Of a stretch of DNA of 14,690 nucleotides, positions 6,866 through 13,487 are shown piece by piece; position 1 is the stretch's first letter, and the number at the start of each line of letters is the position of its first letter. This DNA comes from Candidatus Omnitrophota bacterium. Lineage in GTDB: Bacteria; Omnitrophota; Gorgyraeia; Gygaellales; Profunditerraquicolaceae. Under the pieces are notes generated by a model. It worked only from the letters and a program-made list of their open reading frames with translations, was not told where the DNA came from and did no database searches. The stretch covers positions 1-14,690 of the forward strand of contig JAQTNM010000012.1 of NCBI GenBank assembly GCA_028713875.1, written 5' to 3'. The translations under genes and the position numbers were made by a program.

Positions 6866-6894
6866 ATTATAACAGCAAAATATGTCTGCCGCAA
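6866..6894 (-). promoter_or_regulatory. Promoter of the AEC-smpB(-ssrA) transcript
   Basis: On the minus strand, -35 TTGCGG (6889-6894), a 17-bp spacer and a perfect -10 TATAAT (6866-6871) sit about 27 bp upstream of the AEC start codon. It is back to back with the tRNA-Leu promoter; their -35 boxes are only 17 bp apart. Confidence 0.75.
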
Positions 6895-6911
6895 TGCTTT
6901 TATCTTTCTGT

Positions 6912-6940
6912 TTGACAGAAGGTTAGGGCTAAGATATACT
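6912..6940 (+). promoter_or_regulatory. Promoter of tRNA-Leu
   Basis: A consensus sigma70-type promoter: -35 TTGACA (6912-6917), a 17-bp spacer, and -10 TATACT (6935-6940). Transcription would begin near 6947, about 11 nt before the mature tRNA end, leaving a short leader for RNase P. Confidence 0.88.
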
Positions 6941-6957
6941 TAATGGGAATAAATTTC

Positions 6958-7040
6958 GCGGGGGTGGCGGAATGGCAGACGCGCTGGTCTCAGAAGCCAG
7001 TGGGGGCGACCTCATGAGAGTTCAAGTCTCTCCCTCCGCA
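6958..7040 (+). tRNA. tRNA-Leu, anticodon CAG
   Basis: Class II tRNA of 83 nt. The acceptor GCGGGGG pairs with CCTCCGC (one G-U), discriminator A at 7040. Anticodon stem CTGGT/GCCAG closes the loop CTCAGAA with anticodon CAG, reading CUG. A long variable arm follows, and the T arm is GAGAG-TTCAAGT-CTCTC. The 3' CCA is not encoded (ACTTT follows), so CCA addition is enzymatic. The leucine identity is supported by the discriminator A and the long variable arm. Confidence 0.96.
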
Positions 7041-7477
7041 CTTTACTACTTGTGGGTTCTCCTGCCCATCTATTATTAATTTTAAGGCGGGATCCCGACT
7101 GCTATTAAATAGCTTGTCGGGAGCTCCCTTCTCCCGCACCATGTCTTACGGTTAACCCCAAGTATTCTTTATTACTAACCCCTCCCTATGATGCCTGTAA
7201 TCAGATATTCATGGCTTAATGATTCACCGACACTCCCATTTTACCTATCTGGAGCACATGGCTATGAATAAAGAAAGATAAGCTAAAAATACAGTTATTA
7301 TTTTAAGCCTGCTGGCTATGTGGCGTTTCAGCCTCCGGATTGGGTTAAGTATGCTTTGAACAAAGTAAAGTATTTTATTATTTTTAAATTATATTTTTGC
7401 AGCCGTGCCCCGGATGACTGGGCGCTGCCGCATAGGGCCAAACCCGATTAAGCGCGTCGTAATGAAACATAAATATA
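7041..7477. other. Gene-free stretch between tRNA-Leu and the promoter at 7478
   Basis: No convincing ORF on either strand; the longest short reading I examined is a 27-codon frame at 7188-7271 with no clear ribosome site. The stretch has a nested hairpin near its start (7087-7137) and AT-rich DNA interrupted by a GC-rich patch at about 7400-7460. It could hold decayed sequence or an unrecognised RNA. I could not match it to a known riboswitch. Confidence 0.6.
7087..7137. repeat. Nested imperfect hairpin downstream of tRNA-Leu
   Basis: Three concentric stems: GCGGGA/TCCCGC (7087-7092 / 7132-7137), CCCGAC/GTCGGG (7094-7099 / 7116-7121) and GCTAT/ATAGC (7101-7105 / 7109-7113). The right side contains GGGAGCTCCC, itself palindromic. 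No T-run follows, so it is not a classical terminator. Its CTTGTCGGGA segment resembles the TTGTC-loop palindromes near ssrA. Confidence 0.6.
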
Positions 7478-7506
7478 TTGACACGGAGGTATTTTATTGT
7501 GATAAT
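7478..7506 (+). promoter_or_regulatory. Promoter of the FAD protein-GT39 pair
   Basis: Perfect -35 TTGACA (7478-7483), 17-bp spacer and -10 GATAAT (7501-7506), about 80 bp before the start codon at 7586. Transcription would begin near 7513, leaving a leader of roughly 70 nt. Confidence 0.82.
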
Positions 7507-7585
7507 TTTTTTATATTTATAAGCCGATGATAAATCCTCCGATATCTCAAATTATAGCTGCTCTGTCAATAAGGCCGGGGTCAAG

Positions 7586-8983
7586 ATGAATCCAAGCCGC
7601 AATTCAAAATCTTATGAATGCTGTATTATCGGGGCGGGTCCTGCCGGATTAGGAGCCGCCCTGGAGCTGGTCAAGCACGGCGTAACCGATATTGTGATCA
7701 TAGATAAGAATAAAACTGTTGGAGGACTGGCCAGGACAGACATTCTTGACAGCGTAAGATTCGATATCGGCCCCCACCGTTTTTTTACCAGGAATAAGGA
7801 AGTCAATAAGATATGGCACGATACCCTGGGAGAGGATTTCCGGTCCGTATCCCGTCTGACCAGGATATTCTACAAGAAAAGATATTTTAACTACCCCCTA
7901 AAGCCTTCCGATATAATTATAAAATTGGGCCTCCTGGAATCACTGGATGCGATATTCGGTTTTATCGTTGCGCAAATAAGCAGAAAAAATGAGACTATAA
8001 CCTTTGAAGACTGGATAATCAGGAAGTTTGGGCGTAAACTATACGAAACATTCTTTAAGGCGTATACGGAGAAAGTCTGGGGGATTCCCTGTAACCAGAT
8101 TTCGGCAGAATGGGCCGTCCGAAGAATCAAAGGATTAGACGCCCTGGAGATTATAAAAAACTCCCTCTGGGGAAGCAGAAACAACGGTATAAAGACCCTG
8201 GCCAGCGAGTTCGATTATCCTGTTTTAGGCGCCGGCCAGATGTATAACGCTATATGCGACAGGCTATTGCGCAGCGGAGCGCAGTTGATGCTAGATAGCA
8301 GGGTAGTTAGATTTAACCGCAAGGATAACATAATACAATCCGTAGATATCTTACAATCCGACGGCGGGGAAATAGGAATTACGGCAAAACAATTTTTCAG
8401 CAGCGTCCCCCTGGCTCATTTTTTCCAAATGCTTGAACCGGAGGATGCAAGCCGGATTAATGCCGCCGCAGGCGCGCTTAAATACCGCGATCACATTACC
8501 GTAGAGTTACAAGTCGCAAGAGAAGCGGTATTCCCCGACCAGTGGATTTATATCCATTCTCCCGATATGCAAATCACAAGAATAGCCAATTATAATAACT
8601 TTTCCCGGGCCATGTCGCAAGACAATAGGAAGACAGCGCTCAGCGCCGAATATTTTGTTTTTAAGGATCTCGGACTTTGGAGCGAGCCGGACAAATTTTT
8701 AATTGATCTGGCGGCCGGGGAGCTGGAAGAAATGGGGCTGATAAAAAAATGCGAAATAGAAAAGGCCTGGGTTGTCCGGGAACCGGAGGCTTATCCTATT
8801 TATCAGGTAGGCTTTCAGGAGCAGCGCAGTTTGCTAAAATCAAGGGTAGAAGAGTATCTTAATTTTTATTCCATCGGCCGCGCCGGAATGCATAAATACG
8901 ATAATCAGGATCACGCCTTGATGAGCGGGATATCGGCAAGCCGGAACTATTTGAAATCAGAGGGGTCTCCTTATGCGCTGTGA
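7586..8983 (+). CDS. FAD-dependent oxidoreductase, UDP-galactopyranose mutase / amine-oxidase-like
   Basis: Flavoprotein of 465 residues. The dinucleotide-binding motif is at the N-terminus (CIIGAGPAGLGAALEL, Gly16-Gly21), the ribose-binding acid sits at about IIDK (38-41), and GGLARTD (47-52) and GPHRFF (62-67) follow, as in NAD_binding_8 proteins related to UDP-galactopyranose mutase and protoporphyrinogen oxidase. FEDWIIRKFGRKLYETFFKAY and YTEKVWG (160-166) resemble the mutase substrate region. The C-terminus has SIGRAGMHKYDNQDHALMSG, a typical FAD-pyrophosphate end motif. Such proteins are often found in surface-polysaccharide loci, and here a GT39-type glycosyltransferase follows 79 bp later. 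The exact substrate is unknown, and a true UDP-galactopyranose mutase is not established. Ribosome site GGGG is weak. Confidence 0.82.
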   Translation: MNPSRNSKSYECCIIGAGPAGLGAALELVKHGVTDIVIIDKNKTVGGLARTDILDSVRFDIGPHRFFTRNKEVNKIWHDTLGEDFRSVSRLTRIFYKKRYFNYPLKPSDIIIKLGLLESLDAIFGFIVAQISRKNETITFEDWIIRKFGRKLYETFFKAYTEKVWGIPCNQISAEWAVRRIKGLDALEIIKNSLWGSRNNGIKTLASEFDYPVLGAGQMYNAICDRLLRSGAQLMLDSRVVRFNRKDNIIQSVDILQSDGGEIGITAKQFFSSVPLAHFFQMLEPEDASRINAAAGALKYRDHITVELQVAREAVFPDQWIYIHSPDMQITRIANYNNFSRAMSQDNRKTALSAEYFVFKDLGLWSEPDKFLIDLAAGELEEMGLIKKCEIEKAWVVREPEAYPIYQVGFQEQRSLLKSRVEEYLNFYSIGRAGMHKYDNQDHALMSGISASRNYLKSEGSPYAL

Positions 8984-9062
8984 GATATTGATATCGATGC
9001 GGCATACCAAGAAAGCGCGCCAAGGACAGGCTTATAGCTTTAAGCGCGGAAGATAATTGAAT

Positions 9063-11126
9063 ATGTTTCTGCTTATTCCTTTTTTTTGTCTTATATTAAT
9101 TTACCTGATATTCTACACAAAATTTTCCGGCCATAAAGCCCTGGGGTCATGGCGCAGCTGCTTCCTGTTGTCTTCTGTTGCCTTCGGGATTTTAGTGACG
9201 GCAATGACCGAGTTTTTAAGCCTCTTTAACTTAATTACCTTCGGCTGGCTGATAGGATGCTGGAGTCTGGTTTATGCCATATTGACCTTGATTTTCCTCC
9301 GTCTTCTCCGTAAAATAAAACCATCTTTCCGCCTTAAACTCGTCCGGCTGCCTCCTTTTGAAGTATTCCTGTTATGCAGCATAGCGCTTATCGTCTTCAC
9401 CATAGGCGTGATTGCCTATGTTGCGCCGGGTAATGACTGGGATTCCATGAGTTATCATATGCCCCGTGTGGCCCATTGGATTCAGGATCGCAATGTCCGG
9501 CATTACCCCACGCACAGCGAAAGGCAATTGCACCGTAATCCGGGTGCGGAATTCGCGGTTATGCATTTGCAGGTTTTAAGCGAAGGGGACCGGTTTTCCG
9601 GTTTCGTCCAGTGGTTCAGCATGCTTGCCAGCCTTATTGGGGTGTCGCTTATCGCAAAACAGCTGGGAGCCAGCGCAAGGGGGCAGATTTTTTCCGCGGC
9701 AATAGCTGCCACTATCCCCATGGGCATCCTCCAGGCTTCAGGGACGATGAATGATTACGTTGTTTCTTTATGGCTAGTTTGTTTTGTTTACTTCATTATG
9801 CTCTTAAGATCCCAGCCGCATTGGTTCTATTCTCTATTGGTCGGCTCAAGCCTGGGCCTGGCTATGCTCACTAAGCCATCGGCCTACGTATACGCCTTTC
9901 CTTTTTTAATATGGTATTGCTGCCGCCCCTATTTATCCATGGATTTCCGGGACAGGCGCATATGGAAACCGCTTTTTATTATAATATTCACCGCTATCCT
10001 TATTAATCTGGGGCACTATATACGCAATATTGAGCTCTATGGCGCTCCTTTACCCATGATTGAAAATGAGGGCAACAGCGCGGCTTCTGTTAATTTGTTT
10101 ATCTCGAATATCATCCGGCATCTCAGCCTGCATATGGGTGCCCCATCCGCCAGAATAAATGAAGCCATTTTTAAAGCGATAACATACATACATCGGCTTA
10201 TCGCTGTTGATATTAATGATCCGCGGACAACGTTCCCCGGTTCAGTTTTTTCTGTTAAATTCAATATTTTAGAAACCAACACGAGCAATCTTGCCCATCT
10301 TATTCTTATTATAGTTTGCATCGTCATCTTTGCCCTTAAAAAACAGAATAAAAATGGCCCGCTTAAGGAATATTGCCTTATCATTATATCGGCATTCATG
10401 CTGTTTTGCTTTTTTTGCAGGTGGACGCCTTGGCAGAGCCGTCTGCATTTGCCGCTTTTCGTGCTTTGGGCTCCGTTTGTGGGAGCCGTATTGGCCGGAA
10501 CCAATACCGGGTTCGATAAGGTCTTCCCTAAGAAAAATTCGCTTTCGGCTGCATTAATACGGTTTTCTTATCTGGCAGGATTATGGTTGATTTATAATTA
10601 TCTGAGAAGTATTTTTATTTTGGTGAAGCCGTTGTGTATTGCCGGACCGGTCGGGATTTTAAGCAAGGTTATAGGAACAATGTTCTGGAATCCCCTGGGG
10701 ATAATCAGCTGTCTTTTAGCTGCCGTATTTTTTATATTTTATTTCAAGCCCAGGATTGCAGAATTAATAATCCTTGTCCTTATTTTATTGTCTCTCCCAT
10801 GGCTTTTTTTTAATATGACCAGAAGATGTGTCGGACGGGGAAACATCTTCGTTACTGACCGGATTGATCAATGTTTTGTTATGAGGCCGTATCTTAAAGA
10901 GCCGTATCTGAAGGCAGCGAGTAATATAAAAGCAAAAGGCTATTCTACCATTGGTTTGTTTTCAAGCGAGGAGGCCTGGGAGTATCCGCTTTGGATTATC
11001 TTAAGGGACAACAATAAGCAAATTCGGATTGAGCATTTTAAGGTAAAGAACAAATCCGCTGAAAAATATCGCATTCGCCCTTTCAATAATTTTAACCCCG
11101 ACATCGCTCTAGATATTGCCGAATAG
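9063..11126 (+). CDS. GT39/PMT-like polytopic membrane glycosyltransferase
   Basis: GT-C fold membrane protein of 687 residues with about 12 or more hydrophobic segments. The first external loop carries NDWDSMSYHMPRVAHWIQ (from residue 124), the acidic motif position expected for polyprenyl-phosphate-sugar glycosyltransferases, followed by PTHSERQLHRNPGAEFAVMH. The last roughly 100 residues after the final helix are hydrophilic. It probably transfers a sugar from a lipid carrier to a lipid, glycan or protein on the outer face of the inner membrane; the acceptor is unknown. I chose ATG at 9063 because GGAAG at 9048-9052 is 10 nt away. An in-frame TTG at 9057 is possible but leaves only 4 nt. 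It ends in TAG. Probably cotranscribed with the upstream FAD gene. Confidence 0.8.
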   Translation: MFLLIPFFCLILIYLIFYTKFSGHKALGSWRSCFLLSSVAFGILVTAMTEFLSLFNLITFGWLIGCWSLVYAILTLIFLRLLRKIKPSFRLKLVRLPPFEVFLLCSIALIVFTIGVIAYVAPGNDWDSMSYHMPRVAHWIQDRNVRHYPTHSERQLHRNPGAEFAVMHLQVLSEGDRFSGFVQWFSMLASLIGVSLIAKQLGASARGQIFSAAIAATIPMGILQASGTMNDYVVSLWLVCFVYFIMLLRSQPHWFYSLLVGSSLGLAMLTKPSAYVYAFPFLIWYCCRPYLSMDFRDRRIWKPLFIIIFTAILINLGHYIRNIELYGAPLPMIENEGNSAASVNLFISNIIRHLSLHMGAPSARINEAIFKAITYIHRLIAVDINDPRTTFPGSVFSVKFNILETNTSNLAHLILIIVCIVIFALKKQNKNGPLKEYCLIIISAFMLFCFFCRWTPWQSRLHLPLFVLWAPFVGAVLAGTNTGFDKVFPKKNSLSAALIRFSYLAGLWLIYNYLRSIFILVKPLCIAGPVGILSKVIGTMFWNPLGIISCLLAAVFFIFYFKPRIAELIILVLILLSLPWLFFNMTRRCVGRGNIFVTDRIDQCFVMRPYLKEPYLKAASNIKAKGYSTIGLFSSEEAWEYPLWIILRDNNKQIRIEHFKVKNKSAEKYRIRPFNNFNPDIALDIAE

Positions 11127-11129
11127 ATA

Positions 11130-11150
11130 CCCCCGCCTTTACAGGCGGGG
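11130..11150. repeat. GC-rich palindrome after the GT39 gene
   Basis: CCCCGCCT (11131-11138), loop TTAC, AGGCGGGG (11143-11150): a perfect 8-bp stem just 4 nt after the stop codon. No T-run follows (AACTCCCG), so it is either a factor-assisted terminator, an mRNA 3'-end stabiliser or a copy of a dispersed palindromic element. Confidence 0.65.
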
Positions 11151-11200
11151 AACTCCCGTTGGCTTAGAGAAACAAAAAATATGATCACTTAATAAGTTTT

Positions 11201-11749
11201 ATGAAAAATAAATATTTAAAAGCTATTGGGTTAATATTTCTTCTTGTAGCATAGGGCGCAGATTATTTCTTGCTCTCTAAAGCAAAAGAAAATTTGAGTA
11301 AAATTGATTTTGCAGTAATTAACAGTAAAGTAATTGATAATAATTCTGAGTTGAATTTTATCAAATACGTTTCCCAAGGGCGGAACGATACAAAATTATT
11401 AAACCTTTCATGTAGAAATAAGCTGGAGGGTATTGCTGCGACTACCTTACTTCTTAAAAAATCCGGCATTCAACCGGATAGCCCCGATGAAAATATAATG
11501 GATGAGGCAAATAAATTATTAAAGTTCGTAAATGAAGCTTATCAAAATGGAATATCGCTAGAACCAAAAGATATTAATAGAAATTTACGCCACGAAATAA
11601 TTCTTATTGAAGAACAAATGCATCGTTATCTTGTTAAGTGCCTAAAGGGATCGAAAGACAAATATAAGAGTTGGGATATTATTTTTATTTCGATGTATGC
11701 TCTAGGATCATTGCTTTTGATAATTGGGCAATTTAAGCAGAGAAACTAA
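11201..11749 (+). pseudogene. Unknown two-pass membrane protein interrupted by an amber codon
   Basis: I do not recognise a family. From ATG 11201 the frame encodes MKNKYLKAIGLIFLLVA, meets TAG at 11252-11254 (codon 18), then continues open as GADYFLLSKAKENLSKIDF and onward to TAA at 11747-11749. Read through, it would be 182 residues: an N-terminal hydrophobic segment, a polar, helix-rich middle of about 120 residues with few cysteines, and a C-terminal helix IIFISMYALGSLLLIIGQF. The part after the stop can be called as a 159-residue ORF from TTG 11270, but that start has no good ribosome site and lacks the N-terminal anchor. TAG is the normal stop of nearby genes (smpB, murI, the GT39 gene, the hycI-like gene), so recoding is unlikely. 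The gene is visibly more AT-rich than its neighbours, suggesting acquisition from elsewhere. A sequencing or assembly error is the main alternative. Confidence 0.6.
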
Positions 11750-11795
11750 CACACATTTTTTCTTCCCGTTGTTTAAAAGCAACGTCCACAAGAAG

Positions 11796-11823
11796 CTCGG
11801 CATACCGCACCGCCGAGTTTTTT
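11796..11823 (+). terminator. Rho-independent terminator
   Basis: Stem CTCGGC (11796-11801) / GCCGAG (11812-11817) with a 10-nt loop and then TTTTTT (11818-11823). It is placed 46 bp after the amber-interrupted gene and would end the plus-strand transcript. A smaller hairpin CGTTG/CAACG (11767-11784) precedes it. Confidence 0.8.
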
Positions 11824-11967
11824 ATTTGTTGATTGCGGCATAGCAAACGAGCCCTTATAAAAACTTCTGTTTTTTGAGTGTCAACGGAATGGGTATTCCT
11901 CAGAGGAAGAGCACCATGTCTTACAATCACTGCTCTTGAACCCTCTGCTTTAAGGCGTCACTGAACG
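11824..11967. other. Gap between converging transcripts with an extended hairpin
   Basis: No convincing gene. CAGAGGAAGAGC near 11900-11912 pairs with GCTCTT and CCTCTG (about 11932-11950, with a 4-nt bulge), leaving a loop that contains CTTACAA. The motif GCACCATGTCTTAC (11911-11924) also occurs at 7136-7149. The segment has a faint tRNA-Val-like look but the anticodon stem does not pair. Confidence 0.4.
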
Positions 11968-13050
11968 CTATCCTTTAAACCAATCCCGGGTATTTAAACA
12001 AACCTTCGCCAGCATCAACATTACCGGAACCTCTATGAGCACGCCGACAACGGTTGCCAATGAAGCCCCTGAAGATAGTCCGAAAAGGATGGTTGATGTT
12101 GCGATCGCCACTTCAAAGTGGTTGCTTGCTCCGACTAAAGCCGAAGGCGCCGCATCCCGATAGGATAGTTTCAGCCATTTTGCCAATGCGTAGGTAACGG
12201 CAAAAATAAGGCACGTCTGGATGAAAAGCGGTATCGCTATCAGCAGGATGATCTGAGGCTGATTGATGATCAACTCTCCCTTAAATGAAAATAACAGGAT
12301 AAGCGTAACAAGCAATGCGCATATCGAAACCGGCGTTAAATAATGCAGGAATTTTTCTTCGAACCATTTAAGCCCTTTCCCGGCGATGAGCCGCTTCCTT
12401 GAGTGGTATCCCAGGAATAAAGGCAGGCCGACATAAATAACCACCGACAGCACAATCGTCTGCCAGGGGATCGGCATTTTATTCACACCCAAAAGCCACC
12501 CTCCCAGAGGAGCATAGAGGAATAGCATTGTAAGCGAATTGATCGCAACCATTACCAGCGTATGCCCGTCGTTACCCTTGGCAATATGCCCCCAGATCAA
12601 GACCATTGCCGTGCAAGGCGCTATGCCCAGGAGAATGCACCCGGCGATATAAGACCTGAACAACTCTACCTGCGCTCCTCCTTTTACAATCTCTGTTCCA
12701 GACAGCCATCCTCTGAATAGAAAGCCAAGAAAAAACGTGGCTATGGCAAGCATGGTAAACGGCTTAATGCACCAGTTCACCAACAGCGTAAGGATTACCG
12801 GCTTTGGGGTCTTGCCGGCTTTTATCACCTGCGCAAAATCTATCTTGACCATAATGGGGTACATCATAAAGAACAGGCATATCGCTATAGGGATAGACAC
12901 CTGGTAGATAGAAAACCGATCAAGGGCAACCGCCATTTGAGGGAATGTTTTACCCAGTATAATGCCTAAGCCGATGCAAAGGATGACCCAACCCGTGAGA
13001 TACTTCTCAAAAAAACTTAAACGCCGCTCTTCATGAATAACATATTCCAT
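11968..13050 (-). CDS. acr3: ACR3-family arsenite efflux permease
   Basis: Inner-membrane transporter exporting As(III), and possibly antimonite, using the proton motive force. The 360 residues form about ten helices. Strong ACR3 markers are GIAPCTAMVLIWGHIAKGN with the conserved helix-4 Cys146, the AINSLTMLFLYAPLG region that follows, GASNHFEVAIATS near 310-322, and VGVLIEVPVML with a conserved Glu near 342. The ATG at 13050 has CGGAG about 10 nt upstream. It starts 15 bp after the DUF134 gene, so the two are almost certainly cotranscribed. No arsenate reductase (ArsC) or classical ArsR is in the window. Confidence 0.96.
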   Translation of the reverse strand: MEYVIHEERRLSFFEKYLTGWVILCIGLGIILGKTFPQMAVALDRFSIYQVSIPIAICLFFMMYPIMVKIDFAQVIKAGKTPKPVILTLLVNWCIKPFTMLAIATFFLGFLFRGWLSGTEIVKGGAQVELFRSYIAGCILLGIAPCTAMVLIWGHIAKGNDGHTLVMVAINSLTMLFLYAPLGGWLLGVNKMPIPWQTIVLSVVIYVGLPLFLGYHSRKRLIAGKGLKWFEEKFLHYLTPVSICALLVTLILLFSFKGELIINQPQIILLIAIPLFIQTCLIFAVTYALAKWLKLSYRDAAPSALVGASNHFEVAIATSTILFGLSSGASLATVVGVLIEVPVMLMLAKVCLNTRDWFKG

Positions 13051-13065
13051 GGGATTTTTCTCCGT

Positions 13066-13359
13066 TTATTTTCCGAACTTACAGCAGCCCCCCTCTATCC
13101 TGATCGCCTTGATATTCACCAGGCCGTCGGCTATTTTCCTGTGCGCCGAAGTGACGATCCTTGAAAATGTCGGCCGCGAGATTTTCATCTTTTTTGCGGC
13201 GTCCTTCTGCCTTAAGCCCTGCAAACAGGCAAGCCGGATAGCTTCAAACTCATCAATAGTCAAATAAACGCTCTTTGCCTGGCTCAGCGGCTTGCATAAA
13301 GGCTTGAAGCATCTTTCCCGCGGCGCGCATTTTACCCATCTTGTCTTTTTTGGCCTCAA
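13066..13359 (-). CDS. DUF134 / UPF0251 helix-turn-helix DNA-binding protein, candidate arsenic-operon regulator
   Basis: Small protein of 97 residues of the UPF0251 (PF02001) family. VYLTIDEFEAIRLACLQGL (31-49) precedes a helix-turn-helix, QKDAAKKMKISRPTFSRIV (51-69), and the family ending AIRIEGG is at 85-91. Cysteines are plentiful: Cys11, Cys17 and Cys22 at the N-terminus, Cys45, and a Cys92-Cys93 pair at the C-terminus, which could bind a thiophilic metalloid. The TTG start at 13357-13359 is supported by GGAGG six bases upstream, and no upstream ATG competes. Its promoter carries a perfect palindrome. Autoregulation and control of acr3 are inferred from position, not shown. Confidence 0.9.
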   Translation of the reverse strand: MRPKKTRWVKCAPRERCFKPLCKPLSQAKSVYLTIDEFEAIRLACLQGLRQKDAAKKMKISRPTFSRIVTSAHRKIADGLVNIKAIRIEGGCCKFGK

Positions 13360-13365
13360 GGTGAA

Positions 13366-13370
13366 CCTCC
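13366..13370 (-). promoter_or_regulatory. Shine-Dalgarno site deciding the TTG start of the DUF134 gene
   Basis: GGAGG on the minus strand, 6 nt before TTG at 13359. It is the strongest ribosome site near this gene and justifies a non-ATG start. Confidence 0.8.
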
Positions 13371-13392
13371 GTTATGAACATATGTTCATAAC
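13371..13392. promoter_or_regulatory. Perfect 22-bp palindromic operator
   Basis: Half-site GTTATGAACAT followed exactly by its reverse complement. It lies between the -10 box (13394-13399) and the Shine-Dalgarno, covering the predicted start of transcription (about 13387). The TGAACA..TGTTCA core resembles ArsR/SmtB-type operators in appearance, although the adjacent regulator is DUF134. Confidence 0.85.
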
Positions 13393-13393
13393 A

Positions 13394-13421
13394 ATTTTAG
13401 CATATTAAGATTTTTTGTCAA
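13394..13421 (-). promoter_or_regulatory. Promoter of the DUF134-acr3 operon
   Basis: On the minus strand, -35 TTGACA (13416-13421), 16-bp spacer, and extended -10 TGC-TAAAAT (hexamer 13394-13399). It begins immediately after the terminator of the upstream hycI transcript, giving clean insulation of the two operons. Confidence 0.82.
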
Positions 13422-13422
13422 T

Positions 13423-13445
13423 AAAAAAACCGCTCTTTTAAGCGG
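13423..13445 (-). terminator. Rho-independent terminator of the hydrogenase-type operon
   Basis: On the minus strand, CCGCT-TAAAAG-AGCGG (13430-13445) is followed by TTTTTTT (13423-13429). It is 43 bp after the stop of the maturation protease gene. Read on the plus strand, the same stem is followed by CATTTTTG, so weak bidirectional activity is possible. Confidence 0.85.
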
Positions 13446-13487
13446 CATTTTTGTTTTTTAACGGGCTTGCGTTGCCGGATATCTATT

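Noticed and set aside
6958..7040. tRNA-Leu as an integration attachment site
   Set aside because: No repeat of the tRNA 3' end was seen further right and there is no integrase, so there is no evidence of site-specific integration.
7188..7271. 27-codon ORF starting MMPVIRYSWLND
   Set aside because: Too short, no ribosome site, no recognisable domain; likely chance in an open gap.
7395..7470. GC-rich patch with GCATAGGGCCAAACCCG, reminiscent of the start of a c-di-GMP-I (GEMM) riboswitch
   Set aside because: An extra base breaks the GGGCAAACC core and the downstream GACGCAAAGCC-like strand and receptor are missing. A covariance search would decide.
9372..10504. Antisense ORFs within the GT39 gene and similar ones in other genes
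   Set aside because: They are shadows of well-supported genes, without motifs or ribosome sites.
11252..11254. TAG reassigned to an amino acid
   Set aside because: smpB, murI, the GT39 gene and the hycI-like gene all end at TAG in sensible places, so TAG functions as stop here.
11733..11930. 65-residue minus-strand ORF starting from GTG
   Set aside because: It runs through the terminator and into the end of the neighbouring gene, has no ribosome site and no family resemblance I can defend.
11895..11965. tRNA-Val(TAC)-like sequence
   Set aside because: The CTTACAA loop and a D-arm-like stretch are present, but the anticodon and acceptor stems do not pair and no TTC T-loop follows. At most a relic.
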